Below, piece by piece: positions 1 to 8,230 of a stretch of 64,000 bases of DNA. The notes beneath the pieces were generated by a model. The model ran no database searches, was not told where the DNA came from, and was given only the letters and a program-made list of their open reading frames with translations. Numbering within the stretch: the stretch's first letter is position 1; every line of letters begins with the position of its first letter. This DNA comes from JALZAI01 sp038207565 (GTDB lineage Bacteria; Actinomycetota; Actinomycetes; Mycobacteriales; Jatrophihabitantaceae), in assembly GCA_038207565.1 (NCBI GenBank), contig JBBQZQ010000012.1, positions 34,620 to 98,619 of the forward strand. The letters are read 5' to 3'. The position numbers were made by a program, and so were the translations under genes.

Positions 1-509
1 GGTTCGCTGCGGTCGTGTACGTGGCGGCGCCGGTGATCTACCTGACGACGGGCGTGTTGCCGGTGCAGTCTCTGAGCGGAGAGTTCTTCATCCGGCTGAT
101 CCCGTTCCTGCTCGCCAATCAACTGCTCTTTTTCATCGTCGGCCGTGGGTCGAGCACGTGGCGCGGGCAACAGTATTCCCTCGCCCTCTTTCCGGTGTGG
201 ATCAAAGCTGTGTCCACGGCATTCACCAGCGTGTACCGCGGTCGTGACCTGGCATTCGCCGTGACACCGAAGACCAGGCAGCAGAGCCACGGCGCGCCGT
301 GGCATCAGGTCAGGCCCCAGCTCATCGTGATGGCCCTGCTGATCGTGGCGGCGGTCGCCGGGGTCGTCCGTCTCGCCCTGGGCTATGCCAACGCGCTGGG
401 CACTCTCAGCAACCTGGGGTGGGTGCTGTTCGAGCTGCTCATCTTCAGCGTCGTTATCCGCGCCGCCCGCTACCGCGGATACCGTTCTGCACCGGAGGAA
501 CGAGCATGA
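1..509 (+). CDS. Membrane glycosyltransferase, C-terminal part (cut by window edge)
   Basis: The reading frame is open from the first bases of the window, so the gene starts upstream. About four hydrophobic segments are visible (near the start, then around FLLANQLLFFIVG, LLIVAAVAGVVRLAL and FELLIFSVVI). Between them lies RGRDLAFAVTPK, which resembles the FxVTPK motif of cellulose-synthase-like family 2 glycosyltransferases just before their last membrane helices. The catalytic domain is outside the window, so substrate and product are unknown. The stop overlaps the start of the STAS gene (ATGA), which suggests coupled translation. Family call is moderately sure. Confidence 0.6.
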   Translation, partial: FAAVVYVAAPVIYLTTGVLPVQSLSGEFFIRLIPFLLANQLLFFIVGRGSSTWRGQQYSLALFPVWIKAVSTAFTSVYRGRDLAFAVTPKTRQQSHGAPWHQVRPQLIVMALLIVAAVAGVVRLALGYANALGTLSNLGWVLFELLIFSVVIRAARYRGYRSAPEERA

Positions 510-847
510 CCGACTTCAGCACTCGCACATTGGACGACGGAGTCCACGTCGTCCGGCCCGACGGTCGGCTGAACATGGTCTCGGCGCCGCGCCTGACGGC
601 ACTCGTGAGCGAGCTCGTGAACGCAGGCGGCACTCGCATCATCGTCGACCTCGGGGGGACCGATTTCATCGACTCCTCCGGCCTGGGCGCACTCGTGTCG
701 TGCTTGAAGAAGACCCGGCAGGCCAGCGGCGATCTGCGACTCGCGGCGCCGAACACACAGATCCAGACAGTTCTGGACCTCACCAACCTCGGTCGCGTGC
801 TCCGGCCGAGTCCATCGGTCGACACCGCCCACGCTGCGGGCTTCTGA
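506..847 (+). CDS. STAS-domain protein (anti-anti-sigma factor-like)
   Basis: A 113-residue single STAS domain of the RsbV/SpoIIAA kind. It carries the typical DFIDSSGLGAL loop, whose serine is the phosphorylation site in this family, and the VDLGGTDF strand before it. Such proteins bind an anti-sigma kinase when unphosphorylated. The start ATG overlaps the stop of the upstream glycosyltransferase and follows GGAGGAA. The next gene, one base downstream, encodes the likely kinase partner. No sigma factor gene lies next to the pair, so the switch may control the glycosyltransferase or a distant sigma factor. Confidence 0.85.
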   Translation: MTDFSTRTLDDGVHVVRPDGRLNMVSAPRLTALVSELVNAGGTRIIVDLGGTDFIDSSGLGALVSCLKKTRQASGDLRLAAPNTQIQTVLDLTNLGRVLRPSPSVDTAHAAGF

Positions 848-848
848 G

Positions 849-1304
849 ATGGTTGTAGTGGTCGACGTCTCAGAGGCTGCCGAGCCGAGCTATACGTGCC
901 GGCTGACCGCCCCGGCACGGCCGGGCAGCATCGAATCAGTGCATGAGCTCATCGCATCGTTGTGGACCCAGCGGCCCGAACTCTCGGCGACGGACCGGAT
1001 ACGCTTCGAAGCCGCGGTGATCGAGGTCGCGTCCAACATCGTCAAGCACACCACGGTGGCAGTGGGCGGCGGGCCAGAGGTCATCATCGAACTCACCCTG
1101 GTCGCCCGCCCCGACCGGATCACCGCCCAGTTCCGTGACGACGGGAACGCGGCCAACGTCGATCTGGGCATTGCGGAATTTCCCGACGAGACGTCGGAGA
1201 ACGGTCGCGGCCTGGCCCTGGCGCGCGCGATGACCGATGCGGCCAGCTACGAGCGTTCCGGTTCGCGCAATATCTGGACCTTGATCTGCTTGCGGACCCC
1301 GTAG
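849..1304 (+). CDS. Anti-sigma factor serine kinase-like ATPase (HATPase_c)
   Basis: A 151-residue GHKL ATPase domain of the RsbW/SpoIIAB class. Visible boxes are the N-box (EAAVIEVASNIVKHT, residues about 55-69), the G1 box (FRDDG) and the G2 box (ENGRGLALARAM). Members phosphorylate the STAS partner and bind a sigma factor. It sits one base after the STAS gene, so the two form a partner-switch pair. Whether it still holds a sigma factor or has been adapted to a different target cannot be told. Confidence 0.85.
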   Translation: MVVVVDVSEAAEPSYTCRLTAPARPGSIESVHELIASLWTQRPELSATDRIRFEAAVIEVASNIVKHTTVAVGGGPEVIIELTLVARPDRITAQFRDDGNAANVDLGIAEFPDETSENGRGLALARAMTDAASYERSGSRNIWTLICLRTP

Positions 1305-1433
1305 CCGGTTCAGTACCGACCCCGCATGCGCCGAACGCGACGAGGCATCCGCGCACAGGGCGCCGGTCGGTCGTCGACCGATCTGTCAGACGGTCCCGAT
1401 AGGGTCGCGTCCAGCGACAGGTGAGGAGCTGCC

Positions 1434-2225
1434 ATGACGACTGAGGCGACGACGATGGAGGGCGCGCTCTCCGGCGCGCAAACGCAGGTCGAGGCCGCTG
1501 CGCGGTTGGCCAACGCCCTGGCCCGAGAGCTGAAACGCGCCCGCTCCGCGGCCTCGACCGGGCAGGTACGCGAGCTGCGCCGTGCGCTCGACGCGGCGGT
1601 TGAACTCGGCCGGGAGGTGGAGCAGGGGGTCGCTGTTGCCCGTGACTCCTACGACCTGGAGGAGACCGAGCTCCTCGCTTCGGGGGCGTACGCCAAGGAA
1701 CTTCTGGCAACGGCGTCCGAGGCCGGGGTCGCGATGTCGGAGGAGGACGACCGACTGCTGTGCTACCCGTCCATCGTGCGGGTGCTGCCCGCTGATCTGG
1801 CCCTCGAGATCGATCGTCGGCGGGTGCGCGGGTTGCGTCCGTCCGTCGTCGTGGCGCAGCTCGAGCGTGCACAGAACGCCGGCCCGCGGTTCAAGCCGGA
1901 GCCATTTCTGGCCAGCCTGTTTGCCGGCTACGAGCTTGTCCTGGCGCGGCAGGGCAAGGCGGCAAACGCTGTGGTGCGGCTGCAGGACGTGTACTCGGTG
2001 TTGACGCTGCTGCCCGGTCAGTCCCGCGATTACACCAAACCCGAGTTCACTCGCGATCTCTATCTGCTCGATCAGAGCGGCGTTACCGAGGTCGGCTCTA
2101 CCGGGTGGCGGTTGCGGTGGTCGGCGAGCACAGGGACCCGGCTCGCCGGGGTGCTGACCACGGTGGCCCGCAGCGGGCAGCAGCAGCGTTACTGGGGGGT
2201 CGCGTTCGAGCAGGCCTCGCCGTGA
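1434..2225 (+). CDS. Uncharacterised protein, first gene of an ATPase operon
   Basis: A 263-residue protein I do not recognise. It has an Ala/Arg/Glu-rich amphipathic N-terminal half (about residues 15-70) that could form a helical hairpin or coiled coil, and a more globular C-terminal half with the segments RLLCYPSIVRVLP and FTRDLYLLDQSGV. There is no signal peptide or membrane helix. The ribosome binding site GAGGAG lies 5 bases before the ATG. Its stop overlaps the GTG of the next gene, and all three genes of the operon overlap in the same way, so the products probably work together. Function unknown. Confidence 0.7.
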   Translation: MTTEATTMEGALSGAQTQVEAAARLANALARELKRARSAASTGQVRELRRALDAAVELGREVEQGVAVARDSYDLEETELLASGAYAKELLATASEAGVAMSEEDDRLLCYPSIVRVLPADLALEIDRRRVRGLRPSVVVAQLERAQNAGPRFKPEPFLASLFAGYELVLARQGKAANAVVRLQDVYSVLTLLPGQSRDYTKPEFTRDLYLLDQSGVTEVGSTGWRLRWSASTGTRLAGVLTTVARSGQQQRYWGVAFEQASP

Positions 2226-3232
2226 GCGAGTTGCAAGGTAGCGGCCTGCCACTCGGAGGTACCGGTCTCACGGCCGAGTCTTACGCCGAGTTCGTTGCGA
2301 AGGAATACCTCGGCGACTACGTGCGAGGTGGCGGTGCGGCGGTCCGGTTCCTGGTGACCGGCGGCGCGGAGGTCGCGCTGCGATGGCACGCGAGACTGGC
2401 TGCGGTGGCTGCCGATGAGGGGTATCTCTATGTCGGCGCCGACGCTGGCGAGGTGCGGGTGCACCTCATCGACCAGCTGTACGCAGCGGTTGCGCGCCGA
2501 CTCGACTGGTCCGATCTCGCCGCGCTACAGGTCCGGCGTGGCTGGGAACAGCTGGGGTTACCCGCGCCGGACCCGACGGAGCTGTCGGTGGGTGCGGTTG
2601 CCGAGCATCACGATGTCGACCCGCGCGAGGCGTCGCGCAGCATCCGTCGCTGGCTCGAGGCCATGGTGTTGCGTGACTCGTCACTGGCTCGGGAGTTCCG
2701 CCTCGCTGTGCTCCGGCTGTGTCAGGGTGAGCTGGCCACCGGCGACGTCATCGCCGCCGAGCGGGAAGCGGTCCTCTCGTGGCTGCGCGTCGAGCCGATC
2801 GCGCTGCGCGAGTTGCGTTCGACCTCGCTGTACGCGCGCATCGGGCGGCACAACGCTCGTTCCATGCTGGTGTCGCTGGCCGCCTGGCGGGCGCATGTCG
2901 CAGGAACCGGGCTGGTTCTCGACGTCGACCTCGCCCGGCTGGCCGTCTCGCGGCGGCCACCGGTCGACCAGCGGGATGGTTTCTACTACAGCAAGGCCGC
3001 GGTGTTGGACGCCTACGAAGTGCTCCGTCAGCTTGTCGACGCCACTGACAATCTACGGGGGGTGTTCGTCGCGGTGACACTGCCGCCCGAGCTTGTGTCG
3101 GACGAGGCGCGCGGCCTACCCGCTTACAGCGCACTGCAGCTGCGTGTGGTCGACGAGGTCCGTGACCGCCGCCGGGCCAACCCGTTTGCCGCGCTCGTGC
3201 GGTTGGAGACACGGCTGGAGGCGACCCCGTGA
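2222..3232 (+). CDS. BrxD/DUF2791-like ATPase-fold protein lacking its P-loop
   Basis: A 336-residue protein starting at GTG in a GTGA overlap; longer in-frame starts upstream would overlap the preceding gene heavily. It aligns by eye with the DUF2791/BrxD ATP-binding family. It has the entry YAEFVAKEYLGDYVRGGGAA (residues 21-40) and the family tail YYSKAAVLDAYEVLRQLVD. Where family members have VKFLVG..GSGKT it reads VRFLVTGGAEVALRW (41-55), with no GK(S/T), and the Walker B strand reads LVLDVDLA (231-238) instead of VxLFDE. It is probably a nucleotide-free partner of the intact ATPase encoded next. Confidence 0.65.
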   Translation: MSELQGSGLPLGGTGLTAESYAEFVAKEYLGDYVRGGGAAVRFLVTGGAEVALRWHARLAAVAADEGYLYVGADAGEVRVHLIDQLYAAVARRLDWSDLAALQVRRGWEQLGLPAPDPTELSVGAVAEHHDVDPREASRSIRRWLEAMVLRDSSLAREFRLAVLRLCQGELATGDVIAAEREAVLSWLRVEPIALRELRSTSLYARIGRHNARSMLVSLAAWRAHVAGTGLVLDVDLARLAVSRRPPVDQRDGFYYSKAAVLDAYEVLRQLVDATDNLRGVFVAVTLPPELVSDEARGLPAYSALQLRVVDEVRDRRRANPFAALVRLETRLEATP

Positions 3233-4491
3233 CCGCCATCGCGGCTAAGCACGAGCGATTGTCTGCGCGTCGCGCCGTCGAGGCCCTGCGCTCCGGGGTC
3301 CCGAGCCGCGACGGCGTCGCGGCGCTGGGCAGCGGTCAGGGCGAAATCGAGGATCGGTTCACCGGCTTGCTCGACGCCGTAGGCACGGTGCGCTCGGACG
3401 GGCAGCGGGGCATGCTGCTCGGCGGCGGATTCGGATCCGGCAAGAGTCACGTGCTCGAGCACCTCACGCATTTGGCGCTCGACCGCGGCTTCGCCGTCAG
3501 CCGGGTCGTGATCAGCAAGGAGACGCCGTTGCACGACCCGGCCAAGGTGCTGCGCGCGGCAGTCGAGTCGGCGATCAGCCCGGACGGTACGATCGGTGCG
3601 GTCGCCGAGGCCGCGGCCGGGCTCGATCCGGGCAGCCCGGGATTCGCCGAGCTGCTGCGTTGGGCCAGCGGTGGGCCGGTCGACGAGCGGTTCGCGTTGA
3701 CGGTCGGCCTGCTGCCTCGGGTGCAGGCCGGCGACGACGACTTCGGCGAGGCGATCGTGCGGTTCTGGTCCGGCGATCGGCTCGCTGTGGCCGATCTGCG
3801 TCGGCACGCCAAGCTGGCCGGTGAAGGACGGCGGGTCCTTGCCGCCGTGCCCGTGCGCGAACTCGCCGTGCAACGGTTCCGTTTCCTCGCCCGGCTGTTC
3901 GTCGCCGCCGGCCATCAAGGGTGGGTACTGCTGTTCGACGAGGTCGAGCTCATCGGTCGGTACACCTTGCTGCAGCGGGCCAAGTCCTACGCCCAGCTCG
4001 CCGACTGGCTGTTGGTGGATGCAGAGGATCCGGCGAGCCCACTGGCCACCGTCCTCGCGATGACCGACGACTTCGATGCTGCTGTGCTGACCGAGAAGAA
4101 CGACCGCAAGATGCTTCCGGACAAGCTGCGCATCAAGCAGCAACCGCAATGGGATGAGGTCAACGCTCGCGCCGATACCGGCATGCGGCTCATCGAACGC
4201 GAGATGGTTCTTCTGCAGCAGCCCGATGCCGCCGAACTCGACCGCACCTATCGCCAGCTCAAGATGTTGCACAGCGAAGCGTTCGAATGGGACGCCCCTG
4301 ACGTGCCCGGGCTGGAGCGGTTGGGTGCGACCCGGATGCGCCAGTACGTTCGGGCGTGGATCAACGAGTGGGACCTGGTCCGTCTCGACCCGTCCTACCG
4401 ACCGCACACCGACGTGGCGCCGCTTGCCATGACCTACGACGAGCAACCCGACCTCGACGACGACAGCAGCCAGATGATCGACGACGCCTGA
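3229..4491 (+). CDS. BREX-type ATP-binding protein (BrxD/DUF2791-like P-loop ATPase)
   Basis: A 420-residue soluble ATPase. Walker A is GGFGSGKS (residues 66-73) and Walker B is VLLFDEVE (233-240), followed by a long helical C-terminal half ending in ARADTGMRLIE and RMRQYVRAWINEWD. These features match the ATP-binding proteins found in BREX type 2-like and related phage defence loci. The start GTG overlaps the stop of the P-loop-less paralogue. No PglX methylase, PglZ phosphatase or BrxHI helicase lies nearby, so this is not a standard BREX locus. The exact role is unknown. Confidence 0.75.
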   Translation: MTAIAAKHERLSARRAVEALRSGVPSRDGVAALGSGQGEIEDRFTGLLDAVGTVRSDGQRGMLLGGGFGSGKSHVLEHLTHLALDRGFAVSRVVISKETPLHDPAKVLRAAVESAISPDGTIGAVAEAAAGLDPGSPGFAELLRWASGGPVDERFALTVGLLPRVQAGDDDFGEAIVRFWSGDRLAVADLRRHAKLAGEGRRVLAAVPVRELAVQRFRFLARLFVAAGHQGWVLLFDEVELIGRYTLLQRAKSYAQLADWLLVDAEDPASPLATVLAMTDDFDAAVLTEKNDRKMLPDKLRIKQQPQWDEVNARADTGMRLIEREMVLLQQPDAAELDRTYRQLKMLHSEAFEWDAPDVPGLERLGATRMRQYVRAWINEWDLVRLDPSYRPHTDVAPLAMTYDEQPDLDDDSSQMIDDA

Positions 4492-4675
4492 CCGACCGGG
4501 CTCGACGAACAACTCTCGCCCAGAGCTGCGGTCAAGGAGGAGCCGCGCCCCTACAGCCTGTCCTGCGGGATCGGGAGTCGACGGCGTGCGGGATCGAGGG
4601 CGTCGCGGAGACGAATGGCTCGCGGAAGGTGAGCGCGACAACCGCTAGCACCACACCGAGGCCCGATCAGCGCGG

Positions 4676-5281
4676 TCAGGCCGCCTTGCCGAGGTCGGCG
4701 ATCACATGGGTGCGGATGACCTCCGGGTTGGCACCGAGGTGGCGTAGCAGCTCAACGGCCATGTTGCTCTGCGGGTCGAGCAGGCCGAGGAGCAGGTGCT
4801 CCACACCGATGTGCCGGTTACCGAGGGCGGCGGCCTCGCGCTGTGCACGCACGAGCGCCCGTTTGGCCCGCGGCATGACGGGGAGATGCCCGGTCAGGTG
4901 CGGGTCCTCGCAGCGGCCGCGACGCCATGGCCGTCGGCGCCGCATCCGTCGGCGCGGAAGATCGTCAAGCGCACCTGATCCGAAACTTGCCTCTGCCCGC
5001 TGGCGGACCTCGTCAAGGTCGATGCCCAGGGTGCGCAGTGCGTCGGCGTCGCTCTCGCCGATGCCGCTGCTGCTGCTGCCGACCAGCTGGCTCAGGGCAG
5101 CGCGGACGGCGGTCAAGGTGACGCCCTGTTCGGCCAGCACGCTCACCCCGGGCGCCTCCGGTTGAGCAAAAACGCCGAGCAGCAGATGCTCGGTGCCGAA
5201 CCAGGGATGCCCGAACGAGCGGGCCTCTCCCTGACCGCGGACGACGACCTGGTGGGCTGCCGGTGTGAACCGCTCGAACAT
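4676..5281 (-). CDS. Stand-alone Clp N-terminal double-repeat protein
   Basis: A 201-residue protein made of two Clp-N repeats. The first starts FERFTPAAHQVVVRGQGEAR with the GTEHLLLG motif, the second has ALVRAQREAAALGNRHIGVEHLLLGLL. It has no AAA+ ATPase domain, so it cannot unfold proteins by itself. In ClpC these repeats bind adaptors, phospho-arginine substrates or inhibitors. A basic linker (RRRMRRRRPWRRGR) sits between the repeats. The gene follows the small HTH gene by two bases and is surely co-transcribed with it. Possible roles are an adaptor, a decoy for ClpC substrates or a sensor. Confidence 0.8.
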   Translation of the reverse strand: MFERFTPAAHQVVVRGQGEARSFGHPWFGTEHLLLGVFAQPEAPGVSVLAEQGVTLTAVRAALSQLVGSSSSGIGESDADALRTLGIDLDEVRQRAEASFGSGALDDLPRRRMRRRRPWRRGRCEDPHLTGHLPVMPRAKRALVRAQREAAALGNRHIGVEHLLLGLLDPQSNMAVELLRHLGANPEVIRTHVIADLGKAA

Positions 5282-5283
5282 GG

Positions 5284-5493
5284 TTACCTCCGTCCGTGTT
5301 TCTTGTGCACGGCTTGTTTGCTCACCCCGAGCGCCTGCCCGATCTCTTCCCAGGACCAGCCGGATCGCCTGGCGCTATCCACCTGGAGTGCTTCAAGGCG
5401 CTCGACCAACTGCCTCAGCGCCGCCACGGCACGCAGGCCCACGCGGGGGTCCTTGCTCGTGGCGGCCACTGCCGTGTCAACTGCTTCGGCCAT
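5284..5493 (-). CDS. Small HTH protein paired with Clp-N gene
   Basis: A 69-residue protein whose C-terminal half, SWEEIGQALGVSKQAVHKKHG, is a clear helix-turn-helix. The N-terminal half is helical (LRQLVERLEALQVDSAR). It is the first gene of a two-gene unit with the Clp-N protein. Two GTCAA-N6-TTGAC palindromes lie just upstream of its start, so it probably autoregulates. Similar HTH/Clp-N pairs occur in other actinobacteria, as far as I recall. Confidence 0.75.
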   Translation of the reverse strand: MAEAVDTAVAATSKDPRVGLRAVAALRQLVERLEALQVDSARRSGWSWEEIGQALGVSKQAVHKKHGRR

Positions 5494-5496
5494 GGC

Positions 5497-5540
5497 GTCA
5501 ACTTATATTGACGCATCGCGCGTTGTCAACGTAGCTTGAC
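5497..5540. promoter_or_regulatory. Two tandem palindromic operators upstream of the HTH/Clp-N pair
   Basis: GTCAACTTATATTGAC lies at 5497-5512 and GTCAACGTAGCTTGAC at 5525-5540. Both have the form GTCAA-N6-TTGAC and are offset by 28 bp. The first begins 3 bp from the HTH start codon, so binding would block transcription or initiation. The HTH protein is the obvious candidate binder. Confidence 0.6.
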
Positions 5541-5679
5541 TTGCAGGCTGGCGTCGAACCAGCTCGCTGATCAGCACCTCGTGACCGGGATCGTTCCGCG
5601 CCGCTCCTCGACATCGCGTGCTGTCAACCGCCGGCACCGGACCCATGAGGTCAAGCAACGCGCACCGAACCGCAAGCCG

Positions 5680-7122
5680 TCAGATCTGCATCACCACGGC
5701 CTTGGGTTCGGTGAAGAACTCGCGGCTGAAGGTGCCGCCTTCGCGGCCGATGCCCGAGTCGCCGACACCGCCGAACGGTGCGCGCAGGTCGCGGATGAAG
5801 AAGCAGTTCACCCAGACCGTGCCCGCGCGCAGCGCGGCTGCCACGCGGTGCGCGCGGGAGAGGTTCTCGGTGAAGACCATCGCGTTCAGTCCGTAGCTCG
5901 TGTCGTTCGCGAGTCCGACGGCCTCGTCCTCGGCGTCGAACGGGTGGATGGTGACCACCGGCCCGAACACCTCGTCGCGAACGATCCGGGAGTCGAGGGG
6001 CGCATCCAGCACGACTGTCGGGCGCACGACCCAGCCAACAGCATCGGGACGGTCACTGGTGAGCATTTTCGCAGCCGGCGGAAGGTCATCCAGGAATCCG
6101 CGAACCTTCTTGTAATGCTCCTCGGACGCGAGCGGGCCCAGCTGGGTGGCCGGATCCTTCGGGTCGCCGATGACGAGCTTGTCGGCTGCCTCGACGAAGC
6201 GGGTCACGAACTCCTCGAACACACCGCGCTGGACGTAGAGTCGCGAGCCGGCAAGGCAGACCTGCCCGGCGTTGGTGAAGATCGCCTTGATCGACCAGTC
6301 GACGGCGTTGGCGAGGTCGGCGTCGTCGAACACGAGGTTGGCCCCCTTGCCGCCGAGTTCGAGACTGACCGGTGTCAGGTTCGCGCTCGCGGCCCGGGCG
6401 ATTGCCCGCCCCGTGCCGGACTCACCGGTGAAGGTGATGCGGTCGACGCCGGGGTTCGCGGTCAGCGCCGCGCCGACCGAATCGGGCCCGTACCCGTGAA
6501 CGACGTTGAGCACACCCGGCGGCACGCCTGCCTCCAGCGCCAGGCGCGCCATGATCGTGGCGGACGCCGGGGTGTCCTCGGCGGGCTTGAGCACCACCGT
6601 GTTGCCCCACGCCAGCGCCGGTGCGACCTTCCACGACTCGAGCATCAGCGGAAAGTTCCACGGCGCTATCGCAGCGACCACGCCGGTCGGTTGGAACAGC
6701 GAGTACGCGTGGTGCCCGCTATCCATCGGCAGAACCTCGCCCGCCGACAGGCGTGCATGGTCGGCGAAGAAACGGAAGTTGGCCGCGGTGCGCGGCACGT
6801 CCTTGGTCTTGGCGTCTGTGATCGGTTTGCCCATGTCGACGGTGTCGGCCAGCGCGAGCTCGTCGGCGTGCTCGGCGATCAGGTCGGCCAGCCGGTGCAG
6901 CAGGGCTCCGCGCTCTGCATAGCCCATCCGCGGCCACGGTCCGTCGTCGAAAGCTCGGCGCGCGGCGGTGACGGCCCGTTCGGCCTCGGCCGCGCCGCCG
7001 AGTGCCACCTCGGCGTATGCCGAGCGTGTCCACGGATCGACGGTGTCGAAGCGCGCGCCGGAAGCCGATTCGACCTCCTCGCCGTCGATCACGTGCGGGA
7101 TCAGGTCAGCGATCATCGGCAC
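5680..7122 (-). CDS. 2-hydroxymuconic semialdehyde dehydrogenase-like aldehyde dehydrogenase
   Basis: A 480-residue NAD(P)-dependent aldehyde dehydrogenase. Visible are the cofactor segment APWNFPLM, Lys179 (VVLKP), the FTGES turn, the general base Glu255 in LELGGKG and the nucleophile Cys289 in GQVCLAG. Length and sequence fit the XylG/DmpC group, which oxidises the ring-cleavage product 2-hydroxymuconate semialdehyde to 4-oxalocrotonate. It is the last gene of the minus-strand unit containing two catechol 2,3-dioxygenases, which supports the role. A related semialdehyde could be the substrate. Confidence 0.88.
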   Translation of the reverse strand: MPMIADLIPHVIDGEEVESASGARFDTVDPWTRSAYAEVALGGAAEAERAVTAARRAFDDGPWPRMGYAERGALLHRLADLIAEHADELALADTVDMGKPITDAKTKDVPRTAANFRFFADHARLSAGEVLPMDSGHHAYSLFQPTGVVAAIAPWNFPLMLESWKVAPALAWGNTVVLKPAEDTPASATIMARLALEAGVPPGVLNVVHGYGPDSVGAALTANPGVDRITFTGESGTGRAIARAASANLTPVSLELGGKGANLVFDDADLANAVDWSIKAIFTNAGQVCLAGSRLYVQRGVFEEFVTRFVEAADKLVIGDPKDPATQLGPLASEEHYKKVRGFLDDLPPAAKMLTSDRPDAVGWVVRPTVVLDAPLDSRIVRDEVFGPVVTIHPFDAEDEAVGLANDTSYGLNAMVFTENLSRAHRVAAALRAGTVWVNCFFIRDLRAPFGGVGDSGIGREGGTFSREFFTEPKAVVMQI

Positions 7123-7186
7123 TCCTCAGCGTTGCTGGGCGCGGTCGACCTGGGGGTGCAGGTCGAGTCGCCGCCGTCGGTCGCGC

Positions 7187-8230
7187 TCACCGAGCTCCCG
7201 TCGCGGACAGGTCCCGCTCTTGGCTGAGCTGCACGGCGATGTCGATCAACATGTCCTCCTGGCCGCCGACGTAACCCTTCTCGCCGGCCCGCTGCAGGAT
7301 CTCGTGCGCCGGCACGCCGTAGCGCTCGGCGGCGTGCTCGGCGTGCAACAGGAACGAGGAGTACACCCCAGCCCAACCCTGGACGATCGCTGTGCGGTCG
7401 GACTTGGGCCAGCGCGGCAGGTAGGGCCGCACGACCTCCTCGGCCGCGTCGAGCACACCGCCGACGTCCACGCCGGTCTTGACGCCGAGGTGGTCGAACG
7501 TCGCGGCCAGCACCTCGGTCGGGGAGTTGCCCGCGCCGGCACCGAGCGCACACAGCGAGCCGTCGATCTGGCGGGCGCCGTTCTGGAACGCGAGGATCGA
7601 GTTGGCCACGCCGAGCGAGAGGTTCTGGTGGCCATGGAAACCAACCTGTGCCTCGGCGCCGATTTCGGCCTGCAATGCGGCGATGCGAGATGTCGCCTCG
7701 TCCAGCACGAGTGCGCCGGCAGAGTCGACGGCGTAGACGCACTCGGCGCCCGCGTCAACCATGAAGCGAGCCTGCCGGGCGAGCTCCCCGGGCGACGTGC
7801 GGTGGCTCATCATCAGAAAGCCCACGGTTTCCATGCCGAGAGACTTGGCCAGCCCGAAGTGCTGGACGGACACATCGGCCTCGGTGCAGTGCGTGGCGAC
7901 GCGGGCAACGGACGCACCGGCCTCCCGGGCGTTTCGCAGGTCGTCCATCGTGCCGATGCCCGGCACGAGCAGGACCGCGATCTTGGCCTGGGTCGCCTCT
8001 TCGTACGCGGCTCGAATCAGCAGCATCTCGTCGGTGCGCGAGAAGCCGTAGTTGAACGACGAGCCGCCGATCCCGTCGCCGTGGCTGCACTCGATCACCT
8101 CGACCCCGGCGCCGTCGAGCGCGTGCACGGTCGCGCGCACCTGCGCCTCGGTGAATTGGTGCGACATTGCGTGGCTGCCGTCGCGAAGCGTGGTGTCGGT
8201 GATGCGGACCGCCCGCTGCGTGCCGGTCAT
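7187..8230 (-). CDS. 4-hydroxy-2-oxovalerate aldolase
   Basis: A 347-residue class II pyruvate aldolase of the DmpG/BphI/MhpE family. It shows RITDTTLRDGSHAMSHQF at the N-terminus (catalytic Arg-Asp) and the metal-binding GFHGHQN motif. It cleaves 4-hydroxy-2-oxovalerate to pyruvate and acetaldehyde, and channels acetaldehyde to its partner dehydrogenase. The partner gene is directly upstream and overlaps by 4 bp, as is usual for this bifunctional complex. Confidence 0.93.
   Translation of the reverse strand: MTGTQRAVRITDTTLRDGSHAMSHQFTEAQVRATVHALDGAGVEVIECSHGDGIGGSSFNYGFSRTDEMLLIRAAYEEATQAKIAVLLVPGIGTMDDLRNAREAGASVARVATHCTEADVSVQHFGLAKSLGMETVGFLMMSHRTSPGELARQARFMVDAGAECVYAVDSAGALVLDEATSRIAALQAEIGAEAQVGFHGHQNLSLGVANSILAFQNGARQIDGSLCALGAGAGNSPTEVLAATFDHLGVKTGVDVGGVLDAAEEVVRPYLPRWPKSDRTAIVQGWAGVYSSFLLHAEHAAERYGVPAHEILQRAGEKGYVGGQEDMLIDIAVQLSQERDLSATGAR

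Noticed and set aside
1434..4491. Complete BREX locus
   Set aside because: Only BrxD-like ATPases are present; pglX, pglZ, brxHI and others are absent, so a BREX annotation would be misleading.
3124..4641. 505-residue minus-strand open frame
   Set aside because: Antisense to the BrxD-like ATPase with intact Walker motifs.
5536..7227. 563-residue plus-strand open frame
   Set aside because: Antisense to the aldehyde dehydrogenase, which has all catalytic residues.
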